A stretch of DNA of 64,000 bases from Snodgrassella alvi (GTDB lineage Bacteria > Pseudomonadota > Gammaproteobacteria > Burkholderiales > Neisseriaceae), in NCBI RefSeq assembly GCF_002777825.1, contig NZ_MEIR01000080.1, positions 248,001-312,000 of the forward strand, in the 5' to 3' direction. This document shows, piece after piece, positions 20,287-27,244 of this stretch. The position numbers and the translations under genes were made by a program. Positions within the stretch are counted from its first letter, which is position 1. Each line of letters begins with the position of its first letter. The notes beneath the pieces are model-generated. The model worked only from the letters and a program-made list of their open reading frames with translations. It searched no databases and was not told the origin of the DNA.

Positions 20287-21231
20287 TTATACTTCGCCCA
20301 ATAACTGTTCTCGGGTTAGCAGGAACACAAAACCATCACCGCCACTGGTGGACATCCACGTAAATGGTAACTCAGGAAATGCCTGCTCCAGCACTTCGCG
20401 GTTATGACCAATTTCAACCAGTAATACACCATGCGGATTCAGGTATTTGGCTGCCTGCTGGATAATCTGTCTGGTAGCATCCAGCCCATCAACACCACTT
20501 CCTAGCGCCAACTCCGGTTCATGCAAATATTCATCCGGTAATTGTGCAACGGATTCAGCATCTACATAAGGAGGATTAGATACGATTAAATCATAGGTAG
20601 TATCGATACCTGTAAATAAATCGGTGTGAATCAGATTAATGCGCTCCTGCAAACCATAGGACTCAATATTGATACCAGCAACTTCAAGTGCATCTAGACT
20701 AATATCAACAGCGTCAATTAGCGCATCCGGATAACAGTGTGCCAACTGGATAGCCAGCGCACCACTGCCTGTACATAAATCCAGCGCGCTGTGTACCAGC
20801 TCATCATATTCAATCCATGGCTGAAGTGGTTCACCTAAAAGCTCATAAATGAATGAACGCGGCACAATCACCCGCTCATCCACATAAAATTCATATTCCC
20901 CCTGCCAAGCCTGATTGGTCAGATAGGCAACTGGAATCCGCTCGCTGATACGGCGCTGTACCAGCTGCAGCAAGGCTGATTTTTCTGCTTCCAGCAGGCG
21001 CGCATCTAAAAATGGTTCCAGCGTATCCAGCGGTAAATGTAAGGTATGCAGAATTAGATAGGCTGCTTCATCATAGGCACTATCATTACCATGGCCATAA
21101 AACAGCCCTGCTTCTTCAAACTGGCTTACAGTAAAGCGTAAAAAATCACGTACACTATGCAATTGCTGCGCTGCTGCCTCAAATGCAGAAAATAAACCCT
21201 TATAAGACGGTGCTTTGCGACTGTTTTCCAT
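20287..21231 (-). CDS. prmB: Ribosomal protein uL3 glutamine N5-methyltransferase
   Basis: SAM-dependent methylation of a Gln in ribosomal protein L3. The 314-aa protein has the AdoMet loop DLCTGSGALAIQLA, acidic loop DAVDISLDALEVA and the glutamine-binding NPPY motif (SNPPYVDAES). The N-terminal helical domain and LGSGVDGLDATRQI point to PrmB rather than PrmC. Full length. The presumed prophage attachment site lies 60 nt upstream of its start, so integration leaves the gene intact but replaces its upstream region. Confidence 0.93.
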   Translation of the reverse strand: MENSRKAPSYKGLFSAFEAAAQQLHSVRDFLRFTVSQFEEAGLFYGHGNDSAYDEAAYLILHTLHLPLDTLEPFLDARLLEAEKSALLQLVQRRISERIPVAYLTNQAWQGEYEFYVDERVIVPRSFIYELLGEPLQPWIEYDELVHSALDLCTGSGALAIQLAHCYPDALIDAVDISLDALEVAGINIESYGLQERINLIHTDLFTGIDTTYDLIVSNPPYVDAESVAQLPDEYLHEPELALGSGVDGLDATRQIIQQAAKYLNPHGVLLVEIGHNREVLEQAFPELPFTWMSTSGGDGFVFLLTREQLLGEV

Positions 21232-21292
21232 TCCGCAAATATCCCTAAATAGCTCTAAAAAAGCTATTGTAAATCAAATATCGATTTTTTTC

Positions 21293-21302
21293 TGCGGAAT
21301 AG
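21293..21302. other. Candidate attL core
   Basis: TGCGGAATAG followed by one mismatch and TTTA, matching 61127-61136 next to the integrase stop (14 of 15 positions over the extended word). It lies just upstream of prmB. An inverted TGCGGAAT copy is at 21230-21237. Short length keeps this tentative. Confidence 0.45.
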
Positions 21303-21352
21303 CTTTATTTATCTATCATTGTAAATTTGGCTTAATTTGAAGCATCATTACT

Positions 21353-21628
21353 CAGTTGTTGTGATCTCCGCAACAACTGAATTTACATTCCTTTCACGTA
21401 AGCTCAAAACGGGCGCACGCAAATACATTTCAGTTGTGGTGATATCCCCAACAACTGAATTTCTATCCCATACAACATCAACCCCAAACGGTTAGATGCG
21501 GTTTGTGTGTATGATGTATAGGTTTGGATACCACCTTAAATATATAATTATCAAAAAGTTATTGGTAAATATGAACGATTTGGGTACCAGGTAATACATT
21601 TCAACCGTTATGATCTTCACAACGGTTG
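21353..21628. repeat. Three related 27-nt hairpin repeats
   Basis: Hairpins at 21353-21379, 21431-21457 and 21602-21628, each exactly 27 nt. Their arms begin CAGTTGTT, CAGTTGTG and CAACCGTT, and the centres share a TGAT core. Copies 1 and 2 nearly match; in copy 3 three stem pairs differ on both arms so the stem stays paired. AATACATTTCA precedes copies 2 and 3. No T-runs follow, so these are not plain terminators. Apart from these the 21303-21646 stretch has no gene. Confidence 0.65.
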
Positions 21629-21646
21629 ATTCTTTGCTTACACGCT

Positions 21647-21907
21647 TTACTGAATAGCATTTACTAGCGCACTATGCCGCCTTGCGCAGTCGTTATACTT
21701 CCCTACTACCCCAACTGCCCACGGCAGAATATCTGCGCCTGTAGCGCCGTTTAACGGGCTTAATGCAGGGCATGGTTCTGTAAGGTTGGCTGGAATACTA
21801 GCGACTGCTGATTGCTTCGTTGATGATGCGCACCCCTGAAGCATCCAGACACACGTTAGTATAGACAGGAACTTTAATAATCTTTGTAACTTGTGCTTGT
21901 CGTTCAT
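21647..21907 (-). CDS. Rz1-like outer-membrane spanin lipoprotein
   Basis: 86-aa protein with a basic N-terminus, a hydrophobic stretch and lipobox LQGC (Cys ~26), then a Pro/Ala-rich stretch (ASIPANLTEPCPALSPL). Its start lies inside the upstream Rz-like gene in another frame, the classic Rz/Rz1 overlap. It should join the inner and outer membranes during lysis. The length is slightly above lambda Rz1. Confidence 0.8.
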   Translation of the reverse strand: MNDKHKLQRLLKFLSILTCVWMLQGCASSTKQSAVASIPANLTEPCPALSPLNGATGADILPWAVGVVGKYNDCARRHSALVNAIQ

Positions 21908-22133
21908 CTTGCTTTACCTCATTTTCTGCTTTCTGTTTCTCGTATTCTTGGCTGGCTTTATTGATGGACGCCTGCTGCTTGGCCAAAGCCACCTGATACT
22001 GATGCCGAACTTCTTCCACGCCCTTGCTATAACCTTTCTGGTACTGCTTGCTGCCATAGCTAAGTACAGCAAATAACACCATCAAGGCAAGCAAAGCCCA
22101 AGCACCCACTGCTGGGTAATTAATATTCCTCAT
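21798..22133 (-). CDS. Rz-like inner-membrane spanin
   Basis: 111 aa with one N-terminal membrane helix (AVGAWALLALMVLFAVLSYG), then a long charged, coiled-coil periplasmic part (YSKGVEEVRHQYQVALAKQQASI...EKQKAENEVKQDERQ). Starts 2 nt after the endolysin gene ends and contains the start of the Rz1-like gene. Together they form the spanin pair. Confidence 0.8.
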   Translation of the reverse strand: MRNINYPAVGAWALLALMVLFAVLSYGSKQYQKGYSKGVEEVRHQYQVALAKQQASINKASQEYEKQKAENEVKQDERQAQVTKIIKVPVYTNVCLDASGVRIINEAISSR

Positions 22134-22135
22134 CG

Positions 22136-22567
22136 CTACACCTCAAAATGCGGATAATCTTTAGTCTTCGCCCAATCCCCGCCCCAGTTTATTTTTACGC
22201 CCAATTCTGCTGCGGCTTGCTTCATGGCTTCGGCGATTACCCGAAATTTCTTTAAATCATTCCAATCTACTGGATACGGCACTAAATCCACCGCCTTGCC
22301 TGTGGTGTGCTTGCTCGCAAACGGATTATTTAACCAGGTTACTTTGCTTAAGCTTGGCTGGGCGTATTTAGCTGGCACGCCTTTGATAGAACATTGCTGT
22401 GCTGTTCGTCCCTTGCCATAATTAATGCAGCACTGCTCACGGCTGCGCAAACCCTCAGTTACCATAAAATCCTGCTTGGTAATTTCAATGGCACGCTTAA
22501 CTACCTTAACCAGACTAGCATCTACTCCTTGCAGATTTCCTAATGAACGTTGGCTTAGTTTGTACAT
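22136..22567 (-). CDS. Endolysin, M15-family peptidase
   Basis: 143-aa D,D- or L,D-type peptidase that cuts the peptidoglycan stem peptide. Zinc ligands are visible in SKHTTGKAVDLVPY (H and D) and in DYPHFEV (second H); LRSREQCCINYGKGRT is the family's N-terminal segment. No signal peptide, so it would need a holin. Directly upstream of the spanin genes. Confidence 0.88.
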   Translation of the reverse strand: MYKLSQRSLGNLQGVDASLVKVVKRAIEITKQDFMVTEGLRSREQCCINYGKGRTAQQCSIKGVPAKYAQPSLSKVTWLNNPFASKHTTGKAVDLVPYPVDWNDLKKFRVIAEAMKQAAAELGVKINWGGDWAKTKDYPHFEV

Positions 22568-22586
22568 ATTAAAAACCTTTCATGCA

Positions 22587-22611
22587 TAAAAAAGCAGCCG
22601 AAATGGCCGCC
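22587..22611 (-). terminator. Terminator upstream of the endolysin gene
   Basis: Minus-strand stem GCGGCC/GGCTGC with loop ATTTC and a six-T tail, between the small membrane protein gene and the endolysin. Confidence 0.6.
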
Positions 22612-22637
22612 TCGTCGTTTGTAATAAATAATCACCA

Positions 22638-22802
22638 CTATTTAATCGCGCTGATTATTTCAGGCAGTCGCCATGCGAAAATGAGCAACAGTAGAATCAG
22701 TGCTGCCGTCCACATCGTTTTACGCAACTTTTTTGGTGTAAAATTAATAGCTTCCATAAAATCTCCTAGATACTTAAACGTAAATCGTTTATCATTGGCC
22801 AT
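22638..22802 (-). CDS. Small single-pass membrane protein in the lysis region
   Basis: Starting at the ATG at 22802 (AAGG upstream) the product is 54 aa: a polar N-terminus, then one membrane helix (TMWTAALILLLLIFAWRL). It lies between moron cassettes and the endolysin, so a role as holin accessory or antiholin is possible but not shown. Confidence 0.6.
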   Translation of the reverse strand: MANDKRFTFKYLGDFMEAINFTPKKLRKTMWTAALILLLLIFAWRLPEIISAIK

Positions 22803-22832
22803 GTTGTTCAAACCTTGTTTTTGAATAACAAA

Positions 22833-22870
22833 TGCCCCCAAGGAGTTCGAGTCCCTGAGGGCAATTTTTT
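22833..22870 (+). terminator. Hairpin with T-run; loop resembles a tRNA T-arm
   Basis: TGCCC pairs with GGGCA and seven Ts follow on the plus strand. The centre reads GGAGTTCGAGTCC, like a tRNA T-arm, so it may be a relic of a tRNA 3' end. No plus-strand gene precedes it. Confidence 0.4.
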
Positions 22871-22880
22871 TATGTTAAAA

Positions 22881-22928
22881 AAGCCAGCATGAGGCTGGCT
22901 TGAATTTGTTACAGAATCAAATAATAAA
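22881..22928 (-). repeat. Direct repeat copy A with terminator hairpin
   Basis: Positions 22894-22928 are identical to 24371-24405 (35 nt, beginning GCTGGCTTGAATTTG). The left part forms AGCCAGC/GCTGGCT, a terminator with a six-T tail for minus-strand transcription. It closes the 23100-24161 cassette. Confidence 0.8.
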
Positions 22929-23099
22929 GTTAGGGTGCAGCTCTTCGATAGGCACATCTAAGCGTGAAATATCACAATAACCTTGTATTATGGGCACGCG
23001 TTTTGCTAGCTCCAGTAAATATTCGGAATAGAAGCTATCATAGCCTAGGTAGTGAGCAAGTTGTCAAGCGAATAACACTTCAGGGAAAATGATACAGTA

Positions 23100-23870
23100 T
23101 TATTCCTCTATTGATATATTAACATGCTCAAAATCATTAAAATATTCGAAATCAAACATTGAGATACTTTCAATTTCAGCCACTCTTAACATAATTCTAA
23201 ATTCTGCCAATTTATCATCATATTTTTTATCTACTTTTCCATCATATAATCCAATTTTTTTATATACAGAAGAATAGTTACAGTCGAAATGAATTATTAA
23301 AGAATCTTTGTTTCGTGCACCACTGAGTATTGGAATAATAGCAATACTACCCAAATCGACTTGCTTAAACTGTTCGCTATATACAATTCCTACATAGACT
23401 TTTCTTGATTTTAAAGAGATTTTAACTAGCTTTTGCCGCAAGAAAGCATCCATGGTTATATCGAATATACTATCATGCTGCCGAATAATACTATAATCAA
23501 TACTATTTTGGTTATCTTTAATCTTTCCTCGACAAATTAACACTGCTATAAAAAGTATCAGTAATTGATAAATCCTTATTCCAGAATCATATAATTTGTA
23601 CTGCAATATTTTAAATAAATATGGCACCGCCCATTCATTAACATTAAACAACCATAAAAAACAATCAAGCAACCAAGCAATAATATAAAAAACGACACAT
23701 ATCAATGTACAAAGAAACCCGCTTTCGAGAATCAACTTAAAGCCTATCAGTGCTAAATGCGCATAAGTTACGTAACCTGTACTGAGCTTTAATTTTATAC
23801 TTTCATCGATGATATTGCTCGCCTGATAATAGCCTAGTGTCAGCATTACCAATACATAAAATAAGGCCAT
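23100..23870 (-). CDS. Membrane protein of unknown function in a moron cassette
   Basis: Not recognised. The 256-aa protein has membrane segments at about residues 1-18, 40-75 (a long double-length hydrophobic stretch ending CFLWLFNVNEW) and 97-115. A ~140-residue soluble C-terminal domain with mixed alpha/beta character follows (KLVKISLKSRKVYVGIVYSEQFKQ...). It follows a small exported-protein gene with 12 nt between them, so the two form a unit. The unit is flanked by perfect 35-bp repeats, indicating insertion as a cassette; superinfection exclusion or host modification would be typical jobs for such a moron. Confidence 0.7.
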   Translation of the reverse strand: MALFYVLVMLTLGYYQASNIIDESIKLKLSTGYVTYAHLALIGFKLILESGFLCTLICVVFYIIAWLLDCFLWLFNVNEWAVPYLFKILQYKLYDSGIRIYQLLILFIAVLICRGKIKDNQNSIDYSIIRQHDSIFDITMDAFLRQKLVKISLKSRKVYVGIVYSEQFKQVDLGSIAIIPILSGARNKDSLIIHFDCNYSSVYKKIGLYDGKVDKKYDDKLAEFRIMLRVAEIESISMFDFEYFNDFEHVNISIEE

Positions 23871-23882
23871 AGCTTACTATTT

Positions 23883-24113
23883 CTAATTAGAATTATTGGA
23901 TTTAGGAACACTCAGCTTTGAAGCAATCTCGATTTGCTTTCCAATATTCTTTCGGACAGTTTCATTCTTCAGGTTAAGCGTGAGATTTCCTTCACTATCC
24001 GATAATAAAACATCGGTATTTTTAGGGTTATCAGACCGCTCTGGCACTCTCATGTTGGCACCAAGAGCAACGCATGAAAGTAATCCTGTCATTATTCCAA
24101 AAATTTTTTTCAT
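23883..24113 (-). CDS. Small exported protein, first gene of the moron cassette
   Basis: From the ATG at 24113 the product begins MKKIFGIMTGLLSCVALGA, a signal peptide with a possible short lipobox (LLSC). A ~55-aa polar mature part follows (NTDVLLSDSEGNLTLNLKNETVRKN). In-frame ATGs at 24158/24161 would add MMAKIHIPYNENED; that leader is repeated at 58085-58117, so it may be translated. Function unknown; co-oriented with the membrane protein downstream. Confidence 0.6.
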   Translation of the reverse strand: MKKIFGIMTGLLSCVALGANMRVPERSDNPKNTDVLLSDSEGNLTLNLKNETVRKNIGKQIEIASKLSVPKSNNSN

Positions 24114-24244
24114 AATCATATCTTCATTCTCATTATAAGGAATATGAATCTTTGCCATCATGATGGATTCCCTATATGAATTTTATTTCATAATTAGGAA
24201 GTTACCACTACAATTGCTACTTCCAACGCTCAAAAAATATACCA

Positions 24245-24276
24245 TATACTACTATACTACTATACTACTATACTAG
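24245..24276. repeat. Four tandem 8-bp repeats upstream of the moron
   Basis: TATACTAC repeated three times plus TATACTAG. It lies 85-130 nt upstream of the minus-strand moron genes, where a promoter should be. Read on the minus strand each unit contains a TATAGT-like -10 word. Slippage of such a repeat could change promoter spacing. Confidence 0.75.
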
Positions 24277-24357
24277 TATCAAACAAATTTAACGCATCTA
24301 ATTTATCAAACTAAAATAGTTTCTTCTCCCCACCTCAGATAACTACGTAATTCAGCC

Positions 24358-24405
24358 AAGCCAGCAATTAGCTGGCTTGAATTTGTTACAGAATCAAATA
24401 ATAAA
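24358..24405 (-). repeat. Direct repeat copy B
   Basis: 35 nt at 24371-24405 identical to copy A. It begins with the hairpin GCCAGC/GCTGGC, but here no T-run follows on the minus strand. It lies downstream of the YoeB gene. Confidence 0.8.
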
Positions 24406-24471
24406 TTTGTAGTTTTTAATCGGACTAGGAGGGAAATCTCTTAGAGCTAGGGTGAAGGCTACTGCGGGTTT

Positions 24472-24735
24472 CTATTTATTGCTGTAATGTCCTTTGCATT
24501 GGATAATCTGACAACGATTATCGACTATTCTGTAGACCAGTCTGTTTTTGTCATCTATACGTCTACTCCAAAAGCCTGACAGGTTTTCTTTAAGTGCTTC
24601 TGGCTTGCCTAGTCCCTCAAAAGGATTGCGGGCTATATCATTCAAAAGTTTATTAATTTTTTTTACAGTCTTGCGATCTTGGCTTTGCCAATATGTATAT
24701 TCCATCCAGCTTTGCGGTGTGAAGTCAAAATTCAT
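24472..24735 (-). CDS. yoeB: YoeB-family toxin (ribosome-dependent mRNase)
   Basis: 87 aa. The catalytic residues of E. coli YoeB fall at the same numbers: E46 (GKPE), R65 (KNRL), H83 and Y84 (KGHYSNK). It cuts mRNA in the ribosomal A site when the antitoxin is lost. The start overlaps the end of the antitoxin gene by 11 nt, the usual order antitoxin then toxin. Confidence 0.92.
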   Translation of the reverse strand: MNFDFTPQSWMEYTYWQSQDRKTVKKINKLLNDIARNPFEGLGKPEALKENLSGFWSRRIDDKNRLVYRIVDNRCQIIQCKGHYSNK

Positions 24736-24985
24736 TCTGTAATTCGTCCAGTGTTTTGCTAATCACCTCGCCCGCATTGAGTTGCGCAATAGAAACTTTT
24801 AATGCTTCCTGATTTTTAGGGCTATAAAACGGGTCTAAGTCAGGTCGGAATGGAAAACCTCTATCATTAACCATTTGTTTTAAAAAAACTCTAACAGCGG
24901 TTGTTAAATCCATACCCAAATCATTAGCAATCTGTTGCGCCTCGTCTCTCAACTTATCATCTATGCGAATTTGTAAATTTGCCAT
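24725..24985 (-). CDS. RelB/DinJ-family antitoxin
   Basis: 86 aa from the ATG at 24985, which has AAAGGT 7 nt upstream. The N-terminus MANLQIRIDDKLRDEAQ...GMDLTTAVRVFLKQMV is a ribbon-helix-helix DNA-binding domain. The C-terminal part binds the toxin. It is paired with YoeB by an overlap. RelB/DinJ with YoeB-type toxins is a known mixed pairing. Confidence 0.9.
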   Translation of the reverse strand: MANLQIRIDDKLRDEAQQIANDLGMDLTTAVRVFLKQMVNDRGFPFRPDLDPFYSPKNQEALKVSIAQLNAGEVISKTLDELQNEF

Positions 24986-25146
24986 GTACAATACCTTTTA
25001 AAATCATTGTCTGTTCATTTATATTTCATTATTACTGTAATGATGTTTTAAAAATTTTGCAATAGAAATGAATGTGAAACAAAGTTTTGCGATTGTAGTT
25101 TCCAATCCCATCCTAGAAATTTAATCTTAAAATTTGCTCTGTGTTT

Positions 25147-25172
25147 CAGATTAAGCCAGCACTAGGCTGGCT
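25147..25172 (-). terminator. AAGCCAGC hairpin after the holin gene
   Basis: Stem TTAAGCCAGC/GCTGGCTTAA, 42 nt beyond the end of the holin-like gene. Same stem as the other cassette separators, without a long T-run. Confidence 0.5.
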
Positions 25173-25213
25173 TAAAACGGTTACATAATGATAAATGGAA
25201 CGCAACCGGCATC

Positions 25214-25546
25214 CTATTTCTGCCGGTCGTCTGTATCTCCAATCATCTTCTCTGCCCTGTTACAAACGGCATTAATCAGCTTTTGCGCCATCTTCGGTGC
25301 GGTTGCCTTAAACGCATCCAGTAGAGACGTGGAAGCCATACCGGCAAATACACCAGCACCTGCAAATAGCCATGGGTGCTCTTGTGTGAAGAAATATTCC
25401 GTTAATGCTGCCGCAAAAACCATGCCTATAACGATGAATGTAACGGTTAGCACTGTCCCATAACGTTTGTAATCAGACACCACCAGCGCGCCCAGAAAGC
25501 CGCCAGCAAGGGCAAAGCAATTGGCTAGTGTGAAAGCCTCGTCCAT
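25214..25546 (-). CDS. Putative holin
   Basis: 110 aa with three membrane segments (LANCFALAGGFLGALVVS, YGTVLTVTFIVIGMVFAAAL, PWLFAGAGVFAGMASTSLL) and a charged C-terminal tail (NAVCNRAEKMIGDTDDRQK). These fit class I-type holins. Its ATG shares one base with the stop of the upstream membrane protein (TAATG), so translation is coupled. The assignment is by topology and position. Confidence 0.65.
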   Translation of the reverse strand: MDEAFTLANCFALAGGFLGALVVSDYKRYGTVLTVTFIVIGMVFAAALTEYFFTQEHPWLFAGAGVFAGMASTSLLDAFKATAPKMAQKLINAVCNRAEKMIGDTDDRQK

Positions 25547-26022
25547 TATTCACCGCCTTTTTTGTCTTCTACCCGTTTGGTGTGTTTGATTAGATTCCTG
25601 CCGGCAAGGGCGCAGATAATGGCAATAATGGGATAGGTGGTCATGCCTGTAGACAAAGGTGGGTATGCTGCGATAAATGCTCCGGATATAACCACCCAGA
25701 TTAAAGCCGACCAAATCAGGAAACAGCCCGATAAGATATTGCTGCGGCTGGAATGAAAAAAGGCAGCAAATAGCTGCCCTGCTGCCACAAATACCAAGAT
25801 GGCCACGAATATCTTAGGATGAAGATGTAGGAATTTTTCGTATAAATCCTCTTTAATCATATCTTCGCCGTGCAATGCAAATACTAGCGCAAATCCCAGC
25901 ATAGCAAACCCGCTTAGCACTTCAATTATTCGTGTGCCGGTACCAAATAACCAATCTTGAAATTTGTCCGGTAAAAAGCGTAAATCAAGCAACCAGTGTA
26001 ACCATTTAAATGCTTTAAGCAT
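25546..26022 (-). CDS. Phage membrane protein of the lysis operon
   Basis: 158 aa from the ATG at 26022 (GGAG 10 nt upstream). About four membrane helices (IEVLSGFAMLGFALVFAL, IFVAILVFVAAGQLFAAFF, GCFLIWSALIWVVISGAFIAA, YPIIAIICALAG) with a basic tail. Coupled to the holin-like gene. It could be a second holin, an antiholin or a superinfection factor. Not recognised as a named family. Confidence 0.65.
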   Translation of the reverse strand: MLKAFKWLHWLLDLRFLPDKFQDWLFGTGTRIIEVLSGFAMLGFALVFALHGEDMIKEDLYEKFLHLHPKIFVAILVFVAAGQLFAAFFHSSRSNILSGCFLIWSALIWVVISGAFIAAYPPLSTGMTTYPIIAIICALAGRNLIKHTKRVEDKKGGE

Positions 26023-26040
26023 GATGTGCTTACTCCAAAT

Positions 26041-26064
26041 AAAAAAGCCGCCCGAAGGCAGCTT
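26041..26064 (-). terminator. BrnTA terminator with TTCG loop
   Basis: Minus-strand stem GCTGCC/GGCGGC capped by TTCG and followed by six Ts, directly after the BrnA gene. It separates the toxin-antitoxin cassette from the lysis operon. Confidence 0.8.
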
Positions 26065-26080
26065 GTGTAACTCAAAATAA

Positions 26081-26293
26081 CTACTTGTTCCATTTAATAT
26101 CAGGTTTGCGTTTATTTGCAGCACAATCCTTTAAAAATAAATTGATAAGCGATTGATAAGGCAATCCCGTTTCTTCGGCCAATTCTTTAAAGTAGCTGAT
26201 ACTTTCTTCATCTATCCGAATCGTAATCGTCTTCTTCAATTGGCTGGCATAAGGATTTGGCTTAGCATTACTAAAATCGTATTCTTTTTTCAT
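26081..26293 (-). CDS. brnA: BrnA-family antitoxin
   Basis: 70 aa. KKTITIRIDEESISYFKELAEETGLPYQSLINLFLKD is a ribbon-helix-helix domain of the BrnA/DUF4415 type. Overlaps the upstream BrnT stop by 4 nt. It would neutralise BrnT and repress the operon, whose toxin-first order is normal for this family. Confidence 0.87.
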   Translation of the reverse strand: MKKEYDFSNAKPNPYASQLKKTITIRIDEESISYFKELAEETGLPYQSLINLFLKDCAANKRKPDIKWNK

Positions 26294-26571
26294 AGGTACT
26301 CCTCATACTGTTTGCGCTCGCGTTTAGTAGCAGCGCGTGCAGAAATAAGACGAATGCTATCATCACGTTCACAATGAATTACCACAAGAACCCGTAGATT
26401 TTCGCTCATTCCTAGTAATATAAAACGGTCTTCACTTTCTGAGTGTTCAGGGTCGGAAATGATTAAACCATGCTCATCCCAAAACACGGTAATAGCTTCT
26501 TCAAAAGAAACACCATGTTTTTGCAGATTAAGCTTAGCTTTTTCATTATTCCATTCAAATCCATCAATCAC
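26290..26571 (-). CDS. brnT: BrnT-family toxin (RelE-like RNase)
   Basis: 93 aa from a GTG at 26571, chosen because GGAGGG lies 4-5 nt upstream and the BrnT domain starts at once (FEWNNEKAKLNLQKHGVSFEEA). An upstream in-frame start at 26628 would add 19 residues without support. DPEHSESEDRFILLGMSENLRVLVVIHCERDDSIRLISARAATKRERKQYEEYL contains the family's RISARKAT-like catalytic stretch. The gene can stop host translation. Confidence 0.88.
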   Translation of the reverse strand: MIDGFEWNNEKAKLNLQKHGVSFEEAITVFWDEHGLIISDPEHSESEDRFILLGMSENLRVLVVIHCERDDSIRLISARAATKRERKQYEEYL

Positions 26572-26649
26572 TTTCCCTCCGTTTGCTATTTGTAAATATA
26601 TTATATTTACTTTAGCAGTACTAATCAATACACTCTATTCAAGCCAGTA

Positions 26650-27225
26650 TTAAACGTCCGTTGTTGTCGTAATCGTGCTGTTGGTAGCAAGGCCGCGGCA
26701 GGCATCCATAAAGTCGTTACGTAAGTCATAGGATTTATTAGACACCCTCATATACACCGCTATAGCATTACCGCCCTGCAACTGTGTGCCCAACTCAACA
26801 CCAGCACCACCCACGGCACTGTCTAACCCTGCTTGCGTCAACGATAACTTGATATCGGTATGCCTGTACGCTTCACCCAGTACGGTAAACCGTGCACTGC
26901 CAGAAGCACCTGAGCCGCCGCTATCTATCCACCATCTCGGCTCTTCGCTGCCGGTTACACCCTGAGTAATACACCTGTAAATATAGCCATTGGGGCGACT
27001 TGGCTCAATTATGTTGTTCCAGTAGTAGAACTTGTTAGGCTGCCATTTTTTTATCAGGTCAACCGGCTTGAGTATAATTTGAGCATCGGTTTCTGGCCTT
27101 AATACTTCGTCATTCTGGTTACTGCCAAAATACAGCACTGTATCAAGAATGCCGGTGCCATTAAATGCAAGGCGCACATCGGCTGGCTTCTGCATTTTTT
27201 TATCTGCATACAACATAAATGCCAT
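26650..27225 (-). CDS. Phage tail-region protein, paralogue of 32549-33127
   Basis: 191 aa from the ATG at 27225 (GAGG 6 nt upstream). It clearly shares ancestry with the 192-aa protein at 32549: both begin M-A/P-FMLY-A/T-D, and share EVL(R/K)P, NIIEP, the TG/S-EP-W stretch, LT-AGLD and ELGTQLQGG followed by VYMRV. Function unknown; the site at the far end of the tail-tip block suggests a tail-associated or receptor-region part. Confidence 0.7.
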   Translation of the reverse strand: MAFMLYADKKMQKPADVRLAFNGTGILDTVLYFGSNQNDEVLRPETDAQIILKPVDLIKKWQPNKFYYWNNIIEPSRPNGYIYRCITQGVTGSEEPRWWIDSGGSGASGSARFTVLGEAYRHTDIKLSLTQAGLDSAVGGAGVELGTQLQGGNAIAVYMRVSNKSYDLRNDFMDACRGLATNSTITTTTDV

Positions 27226-27244
27226 TTTAATCCTCACTGTTCAT

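Noticed and set aside
22833-22870. A small tRNA gene
   Set aside because: Only a T-arm-like piece is present; no anticodon or D arm.
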